DNA of 51,794 bases from an uncultured Desulfomonile sp. (GTDB lineage: Bacteria; Desulfobacterota; Desulfomonilia; Desulfomonilales; Desulfomonilaceae): assembly GCA_903896745.1 (NCBI GenBank), contig CAITZA010000043.1:1-51794 (forward strand), read 5' to 3'. Numbering within the stretch: position 1 is the first letter of the stretch; each line of letters opens with the position of its first letter. A program made the translations under genes and the position numbers. This document shows positions 42,900 through 51,794 of this stretch, piece after piece. The notes beneath the pieces were generated by a model. It was not told the origin of the DNA, searched no databases, and was given only the letters and a program-made list of their open reading frames with translations.

Positions 42900-44003
42900 T
42901 TACCTCGAATACGGGTCTACGGCGTCACGCAGTCCATCGCCCACAAAATTGAATGAGAGCACAATAATGATAACAAACGCGACGGGAATAAGTAGCCATG
43001 GGTATAAGGCGACCGTGGTTACGTTCTGTGCCTCCTTCAGGAGGACACCCAGGCTGGTTATCGGCGGTCTCAGTCCTATACCCAGAAAGCTTAGCGCCGT
43101 CTCAGCCAGGATCATTCCAGGTATGGCAAGCGTCACCGACACGATGATATGCGAAGTGAAGGAAGGCAACAGATGCCTGAAAATGATCCGTGCGTCACTA
43201 GCTCCGAGGAAACGCGCTGCCAGGACGAACTCTTCCTCACGTAAGGCGATAAGTTTGCCTCTAACCATTCGCGCCAGGTCGGTCCACCCAACCAGTGACA
43301 GGATTAGCGTTATGGTAAAATAAACCTTCAGGGCCGGCCAATGAGGCGGCATTGAGGCGGAAAGCCCCATCCAGAGAGGAATACTCGGAAAACACCGGAT
43401 TATCTCTATAATTCTCTGAATTACTACATCCGCCCACCCACCGGAATATCCGGAGATACCGCCCAGCGTGAGCCCCAGGACAAGACTGAGAAAAACGCCT
43501 ATCATACCAATGGAAAGCGAAATTCTCGTCCCATACAAACACCGTGAAAAGACATCCCGACCCATGCGGTCAGCCCCGAAAAGGTACAGTTTGGCGGGAG
43601 AATCCACCCCGAAGAAATGTATATCCGTCTCCCATAAACCCCAGAAAAGGTACGTGTCTCCCCTCACAAACAGTTTTATGGGATAGTTGACACCCATTAC
43701 CTCCCTGAAGGTCATCTTGTGGGTTTCCAAATCTATTTCCATGTCCGTTTTCCTGACAAACGGCCACCTCAGACTGCCATTTTCATCGAATATGTGAACG
43801 GTCGATGGAGGCGAATAAATGGCCTCCAGATGTCGTGTGTCCTTTTCGTAGGGCGCCAGAAACTCACAGAATATTGCGGTGAAATACATGCCGGTTATTG
43901 AGACCAACCCTATCATCGCCAGCGTATGTTTTTGGTAACGCCACCACACAAGCTGTCTCCATGTGGCGTTCAGGTATTTCATTTCTTTCTGTTTTTGTTC
44001 CAT
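42900..44003 (-). CDS. peptide ABC importer permease (OppC/DppC-like) with long insert
   Basis: Inner-membrane permease of about 367 residues; typical OppC proteins are nearer 300. The N-terminal helix (HTLAMIGLVSITGMYFTAIF) is followed by an extra soluble stretch of roughly 60-70 residues (from the YSPPSTVHIFD region through FGVDSPAKLYL) before the conserved GADRMGRDVFSR segment, then five membrane helices and the EAA-type loop around LGASDARIIFRHLLP. The track's GTG at 44006 is followed by ATG 44003, which has GGAGGG 6 nt upstream and overlaps the previous stop (TGATG), so I chose it. The insert is probably periplasmic and may contact the binding protein (inference). Confidence 0.92.
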   Translation of the reverse strand: MEQKQKEMKYLNATWRQLVWWRYQKHTLAMIGLVSITGMYFTAIFCEFLAPYEKDTRHLEAIYSPPSTVHIFDENGSLRWPFVRKTDMEIDLETHKMTFREVMGVNYPIKLFVRGDTYLFWGLWETDIHFFGVDSPAKLYLFGADRMGRDVFSRCLYGTRISLSIGMIGVFLSLVLGLTLGGISGYSGGWADVVIQRIIEIIRCFPSIPLWMGLSASMPPHWPALKVYFTITLILSLVGWTDLARMVRGKLIALREEEFVLAARFLGASDARIIFRHLLPSFTSHIIVSVTLAIPGMILAETALSFLGIGLRPPITSLGVLLKEAQNVTTVALYPWLLIPVAFVIIIVLSFNFVGDGLRDAVDPYSR

Positions 44004-45001
44004 CACAAACCCTCCCTGGCGCCAAAACGAATCCGGGGGTCAACCCATGCCAGCAAAATATCCGACAGAAGGGTCCCAACAACCGTCAGAGAGGACAAAA
44101 GCATGATGAATGTTCCGGCAAGCTGCATGTCCTGGCTCAAAAGAGCGCTCAGCAACAGCGGACCGGTCGTGGGCAAATTGAGCACCACCGCTGTTATTGC
44201 AATTCCTGAAACCAGTTCGGGCAGGGTCCAGCCAATGGTGCTGACCAGGGGGTTGATCGCTACCCTGACCGGATATTTCAGGATTAGATGAGTTTCCGAC
44301 AGGCCCTTGGCTCTGGCCGTAGTCACATAAGGCTTTCTCAATTCATCCAGGAGATTGCCGCGAATAATACGGATGAACTTTGCGGTATGCGACGTTCCGA
44401 CAATGACAACCGGTATCCACAGGTGTTTGAACAAATCGAAAACCTTGGCAAAGCTCCACGGGGCCTCCGCATACTCTGGAGAAAATAGCCCACCAATGCT
44501 CAAACCGAGGTAAGCGTAAGACACCCAGAGCATTACCAGGGCAAAAAGGAAATTGGGGGTGGCAAGCCCGATAAAACCGATGACGGTCAGAAAATAATCC
44601 ATCCATGAATATTGACGGACGGCGGAATATATACCGATAGGCAAAGAAATAGCCCAGGTAAACAATATCGTACATATCGAAATTATTACCGTCAGGCTGA
44701 GTCGTTCCCCTATCAGTTCGGAAACCGGCTTGTTCCACTCGAACGAATGCCCAAAATCTCCTTGAAGAAAATTCATGGCCCATTTCAGGTATTGTTTGTA
44801 AAGCGGTTCATCCAGACCAAAACGCTCCTTAAGCGCTTCGAGTTCCGCCTGATCGACGGTTTCCCCACTAGCGCTGAGCTGGGAAACGTATGTGGTCAGA
44901 AAATCTCCCGGAGGTAATTGGATGATGATGAAGGAAATGATGGAAATAGCTATCAACGTCGGAATCATGATCAGAATCCGGCGAATAATGTAGGCGATCA
45001 T
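44003..45001 (-). CDS. peptide ABC importer permease (OppB/DppB-like)
   Basis: Inner-membrane permease of 332 residues. It begins with the family's characteristic IAYIIRRILIMIPTLIAISI helix, a periplasmic loop with LKERFGLDEPLYKQY, and five further helices; the coupling loop TARAKGLSETHLILKYPVRVA is the usual contact with the ATPases. ATG 45001 has a GAGGG site about 8 nt upstream. The stop overlaps the start of the next permease. A 155-bp gap separates it from the upstream binding-protein gene. Confidence 0.93.
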   Translation of the reverse strand: MIAYIIRRILIMIPTLIAISIISFIIIQLPPGDFLTTYVSQLSASGETVDQAELEALKERFGLDEPLYKQYLKWAMNFLQGDFGHSFEWNKPVSELIGERLSLTVIISICTILFTWAISLPIGIYSAVRQYSWMDYFLTVIGFIGLATPNFLFALVMLWVSYAYLGLSIGGLFSPEYAEAPWSFAKVFDLFKHLWIPVVIVGTSHTAKFIRIIRGNLLDELRKPYVTTARAKGLSETHLILKYPVRVAINPLVSTIGWTLPELVSGIAITAVVLNLPTTGPLLLSALLSQDMQLAGTFIMLLSSLTVVGTLLSDILLAWVDPRIRFGAREGL

Positions 45002-45156
45002 CCTGCCATCCCTCTCTCAATAAAATATAGCGGCATACGAACCGGGTGTATCAATTGCGCCGAGGCGTCAGAAAACTTATAAAATATTATTTAATCGCTC
45101 ATTCCAGACCCGGACAGGGACATAACCCTAAAGTCAGGCCTGAAAGTTATTTAAAG

Positions 45157-47070
45157 CTAGTTTTTTCCACCTACAAAAGAGAACTGCTCAGGATGTATAG
45201 GACCAGGGTTCGGATACATCCAGCTCTGAAAGTCCTTTTTTACGACATTTATCATATTTTTTGAGACCACATAGTAGTCGGGCGGATCATGAACGAGTCC
45301 AATGACATACAGGTTCTTCTCGTTTGCGGCCAGAATCCTTGCGAAAAGCTCCCTGCGTTTTTCCAGGCTGATAGCCGTCAATATTTCATTGTACGTTTGC
45401 ATCATTTCCTTGATGTCCGCCGGAGGCTCCTCACCTTTTTTCCCGCCACTCTGAAACCACTGCGCATAGAGTGGAGCGTTGAGGCTTTCGGAATTGTAGG
45501 GGAAATACCATCTGGGTTCGAGGAGGCACTCGATACCGCCGTCTCCAGGCCAGAGGGCTATTTCATGAGCGGCGTTCTGGGTTCGTTGCCTGAACAGTTC
45601 CATGGTTTCGGACTTGACCTCGGTTTCGATACCCACACTTTTCAGGTTGGAGGCTATAACCTCCGCTGAATCGACCCACCCGGGGATTGATACGGAAACA
45701 TCGAGTGATATTTGCAGGGGTTTACCGTCCGGACGCATCCTCTTTCCGTCAGGACCGGTTTTGAGCCCCATTTCATCTAGATATGCATTGGCTTTGGCAG
45801 GATCATGCTCTATATAGGCTTTTTCGTACGAAGCGCTATAAAATTCGGATTCCGGCAGCGGGGCGGCCTGTCGGGCAACGCCCTTGCCACGACAGATAAT
45901 CTTGTTGATTTCACCCCTGTTTACCGCGTGAGATACGGCTTTCCTGAAACGGGGATCGTTAAGAACCTGGCGCATCGCCGGGTCTTTGTGGTTGAGGTTT
46001 GGCGCCAAAAGTATTCCCACCGATGCAGTGGAAGTTTTAGGCACAAGCCTGTAATTGCCGTTTGCAGCGCTGGCCAAAAGAAGGACGGAGTTCTGCATGC
46101 TACCGAGGTGACGGCCCTGCATATCTATTTCCCCGGCTATCGCTTTTAGAACTATCGTCTTGGCCTCAGCCTGAAGGTCATGAACCAGTGTGTCTATATA
46201 AGGAAGCTGATTTCCGTTAGTATCAACTTTCCAGTAGTACGGATTACGTTCCATGACAAATCTTTTGGCCGGCGCCGGAACCTTGGTGATCCAGGCGCAC
46301 AGGGAGGGCATCTTGTCAGTGATGAACATGGAGTGTCTCAGGCTGGAAGCGTCAAGAAACAGTTTTACCCACGTAGACGCGTTCCTTGCGGTCATGAGTT
46401 GTTCAAGCTTTTCAGGCTCGGCATATTTTTTGTGGAACTGCTTCAGGTAGTGTTTTGGTTTTGTAACAAGCTCCATACCCTGTGGGCAGGCAAGTTGTTC
46501 TATGAAAAGACTGTAAGGTTTTTCAAACTCTATTTTGAAGCTGTAGTCGCTTAATTTCTCTACTTTTGGGGGAACGCCTTCCGTGGACAACCAGTTCGGG
46601 GGCGAGGAGGTCAATTCCTTGTTCAGGAGAATATCCTCAAAATAAAATATCACGTCATCGGCTGTAAATGGCGCGCCATCCGACCATTTGACGCCCTCGA
46701 CGAGGTGAAAGGTATAAACACGGCCCGTTTCATCCACTTCCCATTTCGTCGCAAGGTTGGGCACAACCCTGTATTCCGGGTTCCAACGCACCAGAGGTTC
46801 ATAGAGCACTCTGCGAACCCCTACGAGGTCAGAAAGACCGGTATATGCGCGCCTCCATGTTCCACCATAAACTCCAACCTTATCAACAGGCTTTATAACG
46901 GGTGGAGATGCTGGAAGTCTTTGTTCTACAGGAGGCAATTGCCCCGCCTTAACCAGTTTCGACAGCATCGGAGATTCATTGAAGGCCAGGACATTGTCAC
47001 AAACCGGCATTGTGATAAATACCAGCGATAAAATCAGAAATAGTGACAATTTGATGATGTAACTTCGCAT
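45157..47070 (-). CDS. extracellular peptide-binding protein (SBP_bac_5 family, OppA-like)
   Basis: Periplasmic solute receptor feeding the permeases encoded next. The track's first 24 residues do not look like a signal peptide; the ATG at 47070 gives MRSYIIKLSLFLILSLVF, a good Sec signal, and has GGAGG just 4 nt upstream, so I start there (637 aa). No lipobox is evident, so it is probably soluble and cleaved after VLA. Family segments: YEPLVRWNPEYRVVPNLATKWEV early, GVKWSDGAPFTADDV, and FRKAVSHAVNRGEI. The ligand may be peptides, but related proteins bind other solutes, including sugars. First gene of the importer operon. Confidence 0.92.
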   Translation of the reverse strand: MRSYIIKLSLFLILSLVFITMPVCDNVLAFNESPMLSKLVKAGQLPPVEQRLPASPPVIKPVDKVGVYGGTWRRAYTGLSDLVGVRRVLYEPLVRWNPEYRVVPNLATKWEVDETGRVYTFHLVEGVKWSDGAPFTADDVIFYFEDILLNKELTSSPPNWLSTEGVPPKVEKLSDYSFKIEFEKPYSLFIEQLACPQGMELVTKPKHYLKQFHKKYAEPEKLEQLMTARNASTWVKLFLDASSLRHSMFITDKMPSLCAWITKVPAPAKRFVMERNPYYWKVDTNGNQLPYIDTLVHDLQAEAKTIVLKAIAGEIDMQGRHLGSMQNSVLLLASAANGNYRLVPKTSTASVGILLAPNLNHKDPAMRQVLNDPRFRKAVSHAVNRGEINKIICRGKGVARQAAPLPESEFYSASYEKAYIEHDPAKANAYLDEMGLKTGPDGKRMRPDGKPLQISLDVSVSIPGWVDSAEVIASNLKSVGIETEVKSETMELFRQRTQNAAHEIALWPGDGGIECLLEPRWYFPYNSESLNAPLYAQWFQSGGKKGEEPPADIKEMMQTYNEILTAISLEKRRELFARILAANEKNLYVIGLVHDPPDYYVVSKNMINVVKKDFQSWMYPNPGPIHPEQFSFVGGKN

Positions 47071-47401
47071 CGCGCCTCCGGGGATTCCTGAAAGTAGACT
47101 TGTAGAAAACCGACTACACCACAGGTTAACGCTTTTCTGCATACGAACATACTAAATAGTAACATTGTTTCGGTGAAACTCAAAATTTTAGTCGTAATTA
47201 TTACTATATTACTAGCAGCACAAAGATCCCCCCATTACCGGCTTGGTCTGCTTTTTACGTCACAACAGGAAGGGGAAAAATCGTGTTCTCAATTGAAACC
47301 GTTAACGCTCGAAACGTCATAATTACGACAGATCGAAACAACAGGTTTGTTTTTTTGCCTGTCGTTTCTGAACAAACACAGGGGATTGCCTGTGTTAATA
47401 G
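47071..47401. other. gap between ssb and the peptide-importer operon
   Basis: About 330 bases. It holds the ssb-proximal hairpin (47375-47396) and the upstream region of the binding-protein gene, where I see TTGAGT without a well-placed -10. No gene supported. Confidence 0.4.
47375..47396 (-). terminator. hairpin just past ssb
   Basis: Perfect AACACAGG / CCTGTGTT stem with a 6-nt loop, 5 bp beyond the ssb stop; on the minus strand it is followed by TGTTC. A second weaker ACAGG/CCTGT stem with a run of A/T in its loop lies just beyond. Confidence 0.5.
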
Positions 47402-47881
47402 CTAGAAAGGGATTTCATCTTCGGGTGGTGGTGGATAATACCCTCCCTTTTCGTCATTTCTAGGTTTGGAGGCGGATGCCGGTCTGGCAGGCGGTGAAGC
47501 CGGTTTCCTGGCTGAGTCGTCGGGCTTGAAACCCTGACCGCCGCCCGAGCCACCCAAGAGGATGAGATCACTGGCGACTATTTCAACAGTTGTCCTTTTG
47601 TTTCCATCCTGATCTTCCCACTCACGGCTCTGAATCCTACCCTCGATAAAAGCCTGCTTGCCTTTGCCGAGATATTCTCCACAAATTTCACCGAGTCTGC
47701 CCCAGGCCACTATCCTGTGCCATTCCGTTCGCTCCTGATCATTACCCTCCTGATCACGCCATCGTTGCGAGGTCGCCAGGGTAAAAGTCGCTACCGCCCG
47801 GCCTGACGCTGTATAACGAACCTCAGGATCTCTACCCACATTTCCCAACAACATCACTCGATTGAGGGACCTTCCCGCCAT
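47402..47881 (-). CDS. ssb: single-stranded DNA-binding protein
   Basis: Essential ssDNA-coating protein for replication, repair and recombination. The OB fold fills residues 1 to about 107, with the signature opening LNRVMLLGNVGRDPEVRYT and the WHRIVAWGRLGEICGEYLGKG core. A Pro/Gly-rich disordered linker follows, ending in the acidic protein-interaction tip EDEIPF. 159 residues, typical. GGAGGTG precedes the ATG at 47881. It is divergent from the HTH/Zn-ribbon regulator, whose palindromic operator lies in the shared upstream region. Confidence 0.97.
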   Translation of the reverse strand: MAGRSLNRVMLLGNVGRDPEVRYTASGRAVATFTLATSQRWRDQEGNDQERTEWHRIVAWGRLGEICGEYLGKGKQAFIEGRIQSREWEDQDGNKRTTVEIVASDLILLGGSGGGQGFKPDDSARKPASPPARPASASKPRNDEKGGYYPPPPEDEIPF

Positions 47882-47936
47882 GTGACACCTCCGATATTCA
47901 GATGTGCAAAGCTTGTTAAAATAATTTGCCCAAGAC

Positions 47937-47965
47937 TTGTTAGATCAAGTATCCTCTACGATAAT
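47937..47965 (+). promoter_or_regulatory. promoter of the HTH/Zn-ribbon gene
   Basis: TTGTTA, 17 nt, then GATAAT. The -10 box sits inside the palindrome at 47956-47972. Initiation is predicted near 47972, about 43 nt before the proposed ATT start. Confidence 0.45.
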
Positions 47966-47972
47966 GTCGTAG
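47956..47972. promoter_or_regulatory. palindromic operator candidate over the -10 box
   Basis: Perfect inverted repeat CTACGA-TAATG-TCGTAG. A protein bound here would block the plus-strand promoter; the product of the next gene is the obvious candidate (inference). Confidence 0.45.
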
Positions 47973-48014
47973 ATTGTCAAGCATTCCGGTTCAGGCAATC
48001 AAGGGAGTTTTGGA

Positions 48015-48320
48015 ATTCAGACGATTCGTCAAAAAATACTGGATTTGTTGCTTCAGGGCGATTTTTCTTCAATAAGCCTGTCCAAGCTGCTTGGAATAAA
48101 GGAAAAGGATGTTCTTGACAACCTGCCTCATGTACGAAAAAGCCTTGGGAAAGGTTATGAAATAATATCCGAACCTGCGCGTTGTCTTGACTGTGGGTTT
48201 GTTTTCCGGAAGCGTGAGAGGGTCAGCACACCGGGGCGCTGTCCGGTTTGCAGATCTGAGGCCATTGCTCCACCACTGTTTGGTATTTCAGCGCCCAGCG
48301 CAACAAAAGGGTATTCTTGA
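48015..48320 (+). CDS. HTH and zinc-ribbon transcriptional regulator (COG3357-like)
   Basis: Small predicted regulator: an N-terminal winged-helix/HTH (IRQKILDLL, then SLSKLLGIKEKDVLDNL) fused to a zinc ribbon with two knuckles, CLDC and CPVC, around residues 60-85 (EPARCLDCGFVFRKRER). The track begins at TTG 48045, which cuts away the first HTH helix and has no ribosome site. The frame is open back to 47973 with no ATG, GTG or TTG in the right phase, but an ATT at 48015 lies 7 nt after AAGGGAG and gives IQTIRQKILDLL, the length expected for the family. I therefore propose a rare ATT start. It precedes the serine acetyltransferase gene by about 140 bp. Confidence 0.75.
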   Translation: MQTIRQKILDLLLQGDFSSISLSKLLGIKEKDVLDNLPHVRKSLGKGYEIISEPARCLDCGFVFRKRERVSTPGRCPVCRSEAIAPPLFGISAPSATKGYS

Positions 48321-48462
48321 ACCCGAATCAGCGCTATTTATAATTTTCTCTACGCTGGCCTCAATTTTTTTACCGGTTACGCTTCGGGTTAGCTTAAATA
48401 CATGGTACACGACTCCAAGTCATGATATAATTTCAAAAAAAATGGTGGAGCTATTTTCAGAA

Positions 48463-49446
48463 ATGAGTCCAATAACAAAATTCGATGACGTTTGCGAGTT
48501 TCAGGAGGACACAATACTACCGCTTCAGGAAGAGCGTCTTCGCAGTACAGTCGCGGCCATGGTGCAGACGTGCAAGGAAGAGAGCACGGTAGATCATGTC
48601 GGAGCAGCCCTGATACCATCCAAGGATGAGATAATACGGATTCTGGGTATACTGCAGGACCTCCTGTTTCCGGGCTTTTTCGGAAAACAGGAACTCTCCA
48701 GTCATACTCTTGAATACCATCTCGGCGCTGAGATGATTCAACTTTATGAAGCGCTATCGGCCCAGATTTCTCGCAGCATCCGTCACGAATGCCGGCGTGC
48801 TGACAACATTTGCATGAAATGTATAGAAAAGGGTCGAGAGGAAGCGATAGTCTTTATTGAAAAACTCCCCGGATTACGTCGTGTATTAAGTCGTGATGTA
48901 ATGGCTCATTATGACGGGGATCCTGCGGCCAAGAGTCTGGATGAGATAGTTTTTTCCTACCCCGGGCTGTATGCCATTTTTGTATACAGAGTGGCTCATG
49001 AACTGTTCACAAGACAGATACCGCTGATGCCGAGAATAATGACGGAACATGCGCATTCTCTAACCGGAATAGATATAAATCCCGGGGCCACGATAGGATC
49101 GGATTTTTTCATTGATCACGGCACTGGGGTTGTCATCGGTGAAACCACACATATCGGAGACAGGGTCCGAATTTATCAGGGAGTAACTTTGGGCGCGCTT
49201 TCGGTTCCCAGGGAATCTGAGGGTGGAAATGCCCTGAGAGGCGCCAAACGTCATCCCACCATTGAGGATGACGTCACGATCTATGCCCAGGCCACCATTC
49301 TTGGTGGAGATACGGTCATAGGCGCAAGGTGCGTAATTGGTGGTAACGTGTGGCTAACCACATCGGCGCCTCCGGATACAACCGTGTTCATAGAGCCACC
49401 CAGGCATATCTTTAAAGAGGACAGGCACAAAATATCTGGTGATTAA
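48463..49446 (+). CDS. cysE: serine O-acetyltransferase (long, EpsC-type)
   Basis: Makes O-acetylserine from serine and acetyl-CoA, the committed step to cysteine. The C-terminal left-handed beta-helix shows hexapeptide turns (IDINPGATIGSDFFIDHGTG, VVIGETTHIGDRVRIYQGV), the catalytic His in DHGTG, and the final segment on acetyl-CoA. The helical N-terminal domain is long (about 180 residues), as in the EpsC-like group of anaerobes. The track's start at 48187 overlaps the regulator gene and reads through non-family sequence; ATG 48442 or 48463 is more credible, and I prefer 48463 because GGTGGAG lies 12 nt upstream. Possibly controlled by the preceding HTH/zinc-ribbon protein (inference). Confidence 0.9.
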   Translation: MSPITKFDDVCEFQEDTILPLQEERLRSTVAAMVQTCKEESTVDHVGAALIPSKDEIIRILGILQDLLFPGFFGKQELSSHTLEYHLGAEMIQLYEALSAQISRSIRHECRRADNICMKCIEKGREEAIVFIEKLPGLRRVLSRDVMAHYDGDPAAKSLDEIVFSYPGLYAIFVYRVAHELFTRQIPLMPRIMTEHAHSLTGIDINPGATIGSDFFIDHGTGVVIGETTHIGDRVRIYQGVTLGALSVPRESEGGNALRGAKRHPTIEDDVTIYAQATILGGDTVIGARCVIGGNVWLTTSAPPDTTVFIEPPRHIFKEDRHKISGD

Positions 49447-49558
49447 AACAACGTATCCTGCTATATTAAATTTGTATATTTATACAGTCATTCGCCGGAT
49501 GCAAATTTGATCAGACTGAACAGATGCATGATCTGGCGTTATTAATTTCATTAGATCG

Positions 49559-49579
49559 CAGACTTGAACCAATAGTCTG
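49559..49579 (+). terminator. weak hairpin with T-run between cysE and ilvC
   Basis: CAGACT / AGTCTG stem with a 9-nt loop followed by ATTTTGTT. It lies 113 bp past the cysE stop. The short stem makes it tentative. Confidence 0.35.
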
Positions 49580-49606
49580 ATTTTGTTACACTGCATGGCG
49601 TAATAA

Positions 49607-50650
<1,044 letters not shown>

Positions 50651-50955
50651 TTTAATTGTTCTTTAAGATGCCATATTTATTGTTTTGATGCGGGACGGGA
50701 ATACTGGCAGGCCCCGTCTCGCCGACCCAAACGTCGAATCTTTGAAAAAACCATTGTGAACTAAAAATTCGCTAGAGGCCGCTAAAGGTTATCCAGGCAG
50801 GCCTCAAGAAAAAAAATCGAGTCAACGCGCAAGGTGCGTGAAGCGCAAGGGTATTTTGATTGTGGGCCCGTTACGAAATTATTCGACGGGTTTCCGTACA
50901 ATTCTGATCAACTTCGGGGGGCCGATTTGCGTTTTTAGAAAGGACAACGGCCAAT
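50651..50955. other. intergenic region between ilvC and the AAA ATPase gene
   Basis: About 305 bases. Apart from the hairpin at 50690-50722 I find no gene, RNA or convincing promoter. Confidence 0.45.
50690..50722 (+). terminator. GC-rich hairpin after ilvC
   Basis: GCGGGACGGG pairs with CCCGTCTCGC (10 bp with one G-U) across a 13-nt loop, 40 bp past the ilvC stop. No T-run follows. Confidence 0.4.
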
Positions 50956-51794
50956 ATGATTAAGAGTATTAAAGTTAAGAATTTTAAGAATTTCAAAGAT
51001 GCTGAATTCGACGTAAGGCCATTAAACATATTTATCGGACCGAACGGGACAGGAAAGTCAAATTTGGGTAATTTCCTGTTAATGATGAGTTTTCTTGCTT
51101 CCGGTCCATTTAGCAGCGCATTCGGCCCGGGACCCTTTACTTTCAGACAGACACTTAGCAGAAAGGAAAAAGGAGCGTCGGACATTCAGGAACTGGACCT
51201 TAATTTTGACATAACTCTTGAGGTAGAAGGTGTAAACTATAGCTATTCCATAGTCTTTACCGAAATAAGGCGCAACGAGTATCTGATTAAGGAAGAAACT
51301 CTTCAGGAGGTTCAGGGAGAGATTCTCTTTACCATATCGGATGTAAAAGCCAGAGAATCCAAGATGGCGCAGATGAGAAAAGGCCACGCCTGGAATGATT
51401 CAGAGAAAAGAATCCGGTCTGTGGCGCAATACCTGTCAAAAATCAAGCGTTACAGATTCATACCTGATCTCATAAAAAAACCATCGTCGGTTCAGGATTC
51501 ATATCTGCTTGATCATACGGGGGAGAATCTGGCCGCGGTGGTGCATCATCTTGAAAAAAACCATCCTGAGAATTTCTGGAGGATAGTCCAGGAAGTCAGG
51601 CGTTGTATTCCGGGAATAAAAAGAATATTCACCCCTCACCTCGGTGATCCTCATCAGGTTGGCATAGGCGTGGAGGAAGACAACAAGTCCGGTTATTTTG
51701 TAGGCCCTCAATTGTCCGACGGCTTTCTGGTATTCCTTGCGTTAATCACTCTTTTTAACCTGCCTGACCAACCGAGGATCTTTTTCATCGAAGA
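50956..51794 (+). CDS. AAA-family (SMC/RecF-like) ATPase, 3' end cut by window
   Basis: Begins MIKSIKVKNFKNFKDAEFDV with Walker A GPNGTGKSN (28-36), the RecF/SMC-type ABC-ATPase head of the COG4637/AAA_21 group. The late segment GPQLSDGFLVFLALITLF resembles the signature helix, and the last visible residues, PRIFFIEE, are the Walker B strand with its Asp-Glu partly replaced by Glu-Glu, cut by the window edge. About 280 of an expected 370-400 residues are visible. ATG 50956 has AAGGA about 12 nt upstream. Such ATPases occur alone, in toxin or retron-like defence pairs, or with a TOPRIM nuclease; the next gene is unseen, so no role can be assigned. Confidence 0.85.
   Translation, partial: MIKSIKVKNFKNFKDAEFDVRPLNIFIGPNGTGKSNLGNFLLMMSFLASGPFSSAFGPGPFTFRQTLSRKEKGASDIQELDLNFDITLEVEGVNYSYSIVFTEIRRNEYLIKEETLQEVQGEILFTISDVKARESKMAQMRKGHAWNDSEKRIRSVAQYLSKIKRYRFIPDLIKKPSSVQDSYLLDHTGENLAAVVHHLEKNHPENFWRIVQEVRRCIPGIKRIFTPHLGDPHQVGIGVEEDNKSGYFVGPQLSDGFLVFLALITLFNLPDQPRIFFIE

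Noticed and set aside
48187-48462. N-terminal extension of the serine acetyltransferase in the ORF track
   Set aside because: It overlaps the zinc-ribbon coding sequence in another frame and has no resemblance to the family N-terminus.

Overview
The window looks like a chromosomal segment of a Gram-negative anaerobe, most likely a deltaproteobacterium in the broad sense (Desulfobacterota). This is inferred from outer-membrane genes (bamD, an HlyD-type adaptor), a NosR/NapH-like iron-sulfur membrane protein, a DUF169 protein, roughly balanced base composition by eye, and a giant PUFA-synthase-like enzyme. I could not run a search, so genus is open. No tRNA, rRNA, CRISPR array, phage or IS transposase gene was found.

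Layout. 1-1.0 kb: 3'-truncated murA (minus). 1.3-4.4 kb: SWIM/SNF2 helicase (minus). An AT-rich divergent spacer leads into a plus-strand five-gene efflux operon of YbhGFSR type (HlyD adaptor, two ATPases, two ABC-2 permeases; 4.8-10.1 kb), followed by a soluble PAS histidine kinase and a UDP-glucose dehydrogenase. 13.0-19.2 kb is a minus-strand block: bamD, a polyprenyl diphosphate synthase, a cNMP-binding/degenerate AAA+/4Fe-4S membrane fusion, a UspA protein and a CPA2-type antiporter.

19.7-31.5 kb is the most striking locus: a 3604-residue megasynthase (NPD-NPD-KS-AT-KS-ACP-ACP-KR-DH-PPTase) translationally coupled to an upstream TetR-family regulator that has a promoter and a candidate operator. 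Both ACP domains have Thr where the phosphopantetheine Ser is expected. 31.9-40.7 kb holds single genes: alpha/beta hydrolase, RRM RNA-binding protein, two hotdog thioesterases, DUF169 protein, methyltransferase, amidohydrolase, glutamate dehydrogenase family enzyme and a glycosyltransferase. 40.8-47.1 kb is a complete Opp/Dpp-type peptide importer operon on the minus strand. 47.4-51.8 kb holds ssb, a divergent HTH/Zn-ribbon regulator ahead of a serine acetyltransferase, ilvC, and a 3'-truncated AAA ATPase.

A dispersed ~220-bp intergenic repeat, possibly a MITE, occurs in three clear copies (19.3, 36.0, 37.2 kb). It contains REP-like palindromes and short terminal inverted repeats, and one copy supplies the stop codon of the amidohydrolase gene. 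Many genes appear to start with TTG or GTG, so several start sites were moved from the ORF track on the basis of ribosome binding sites.
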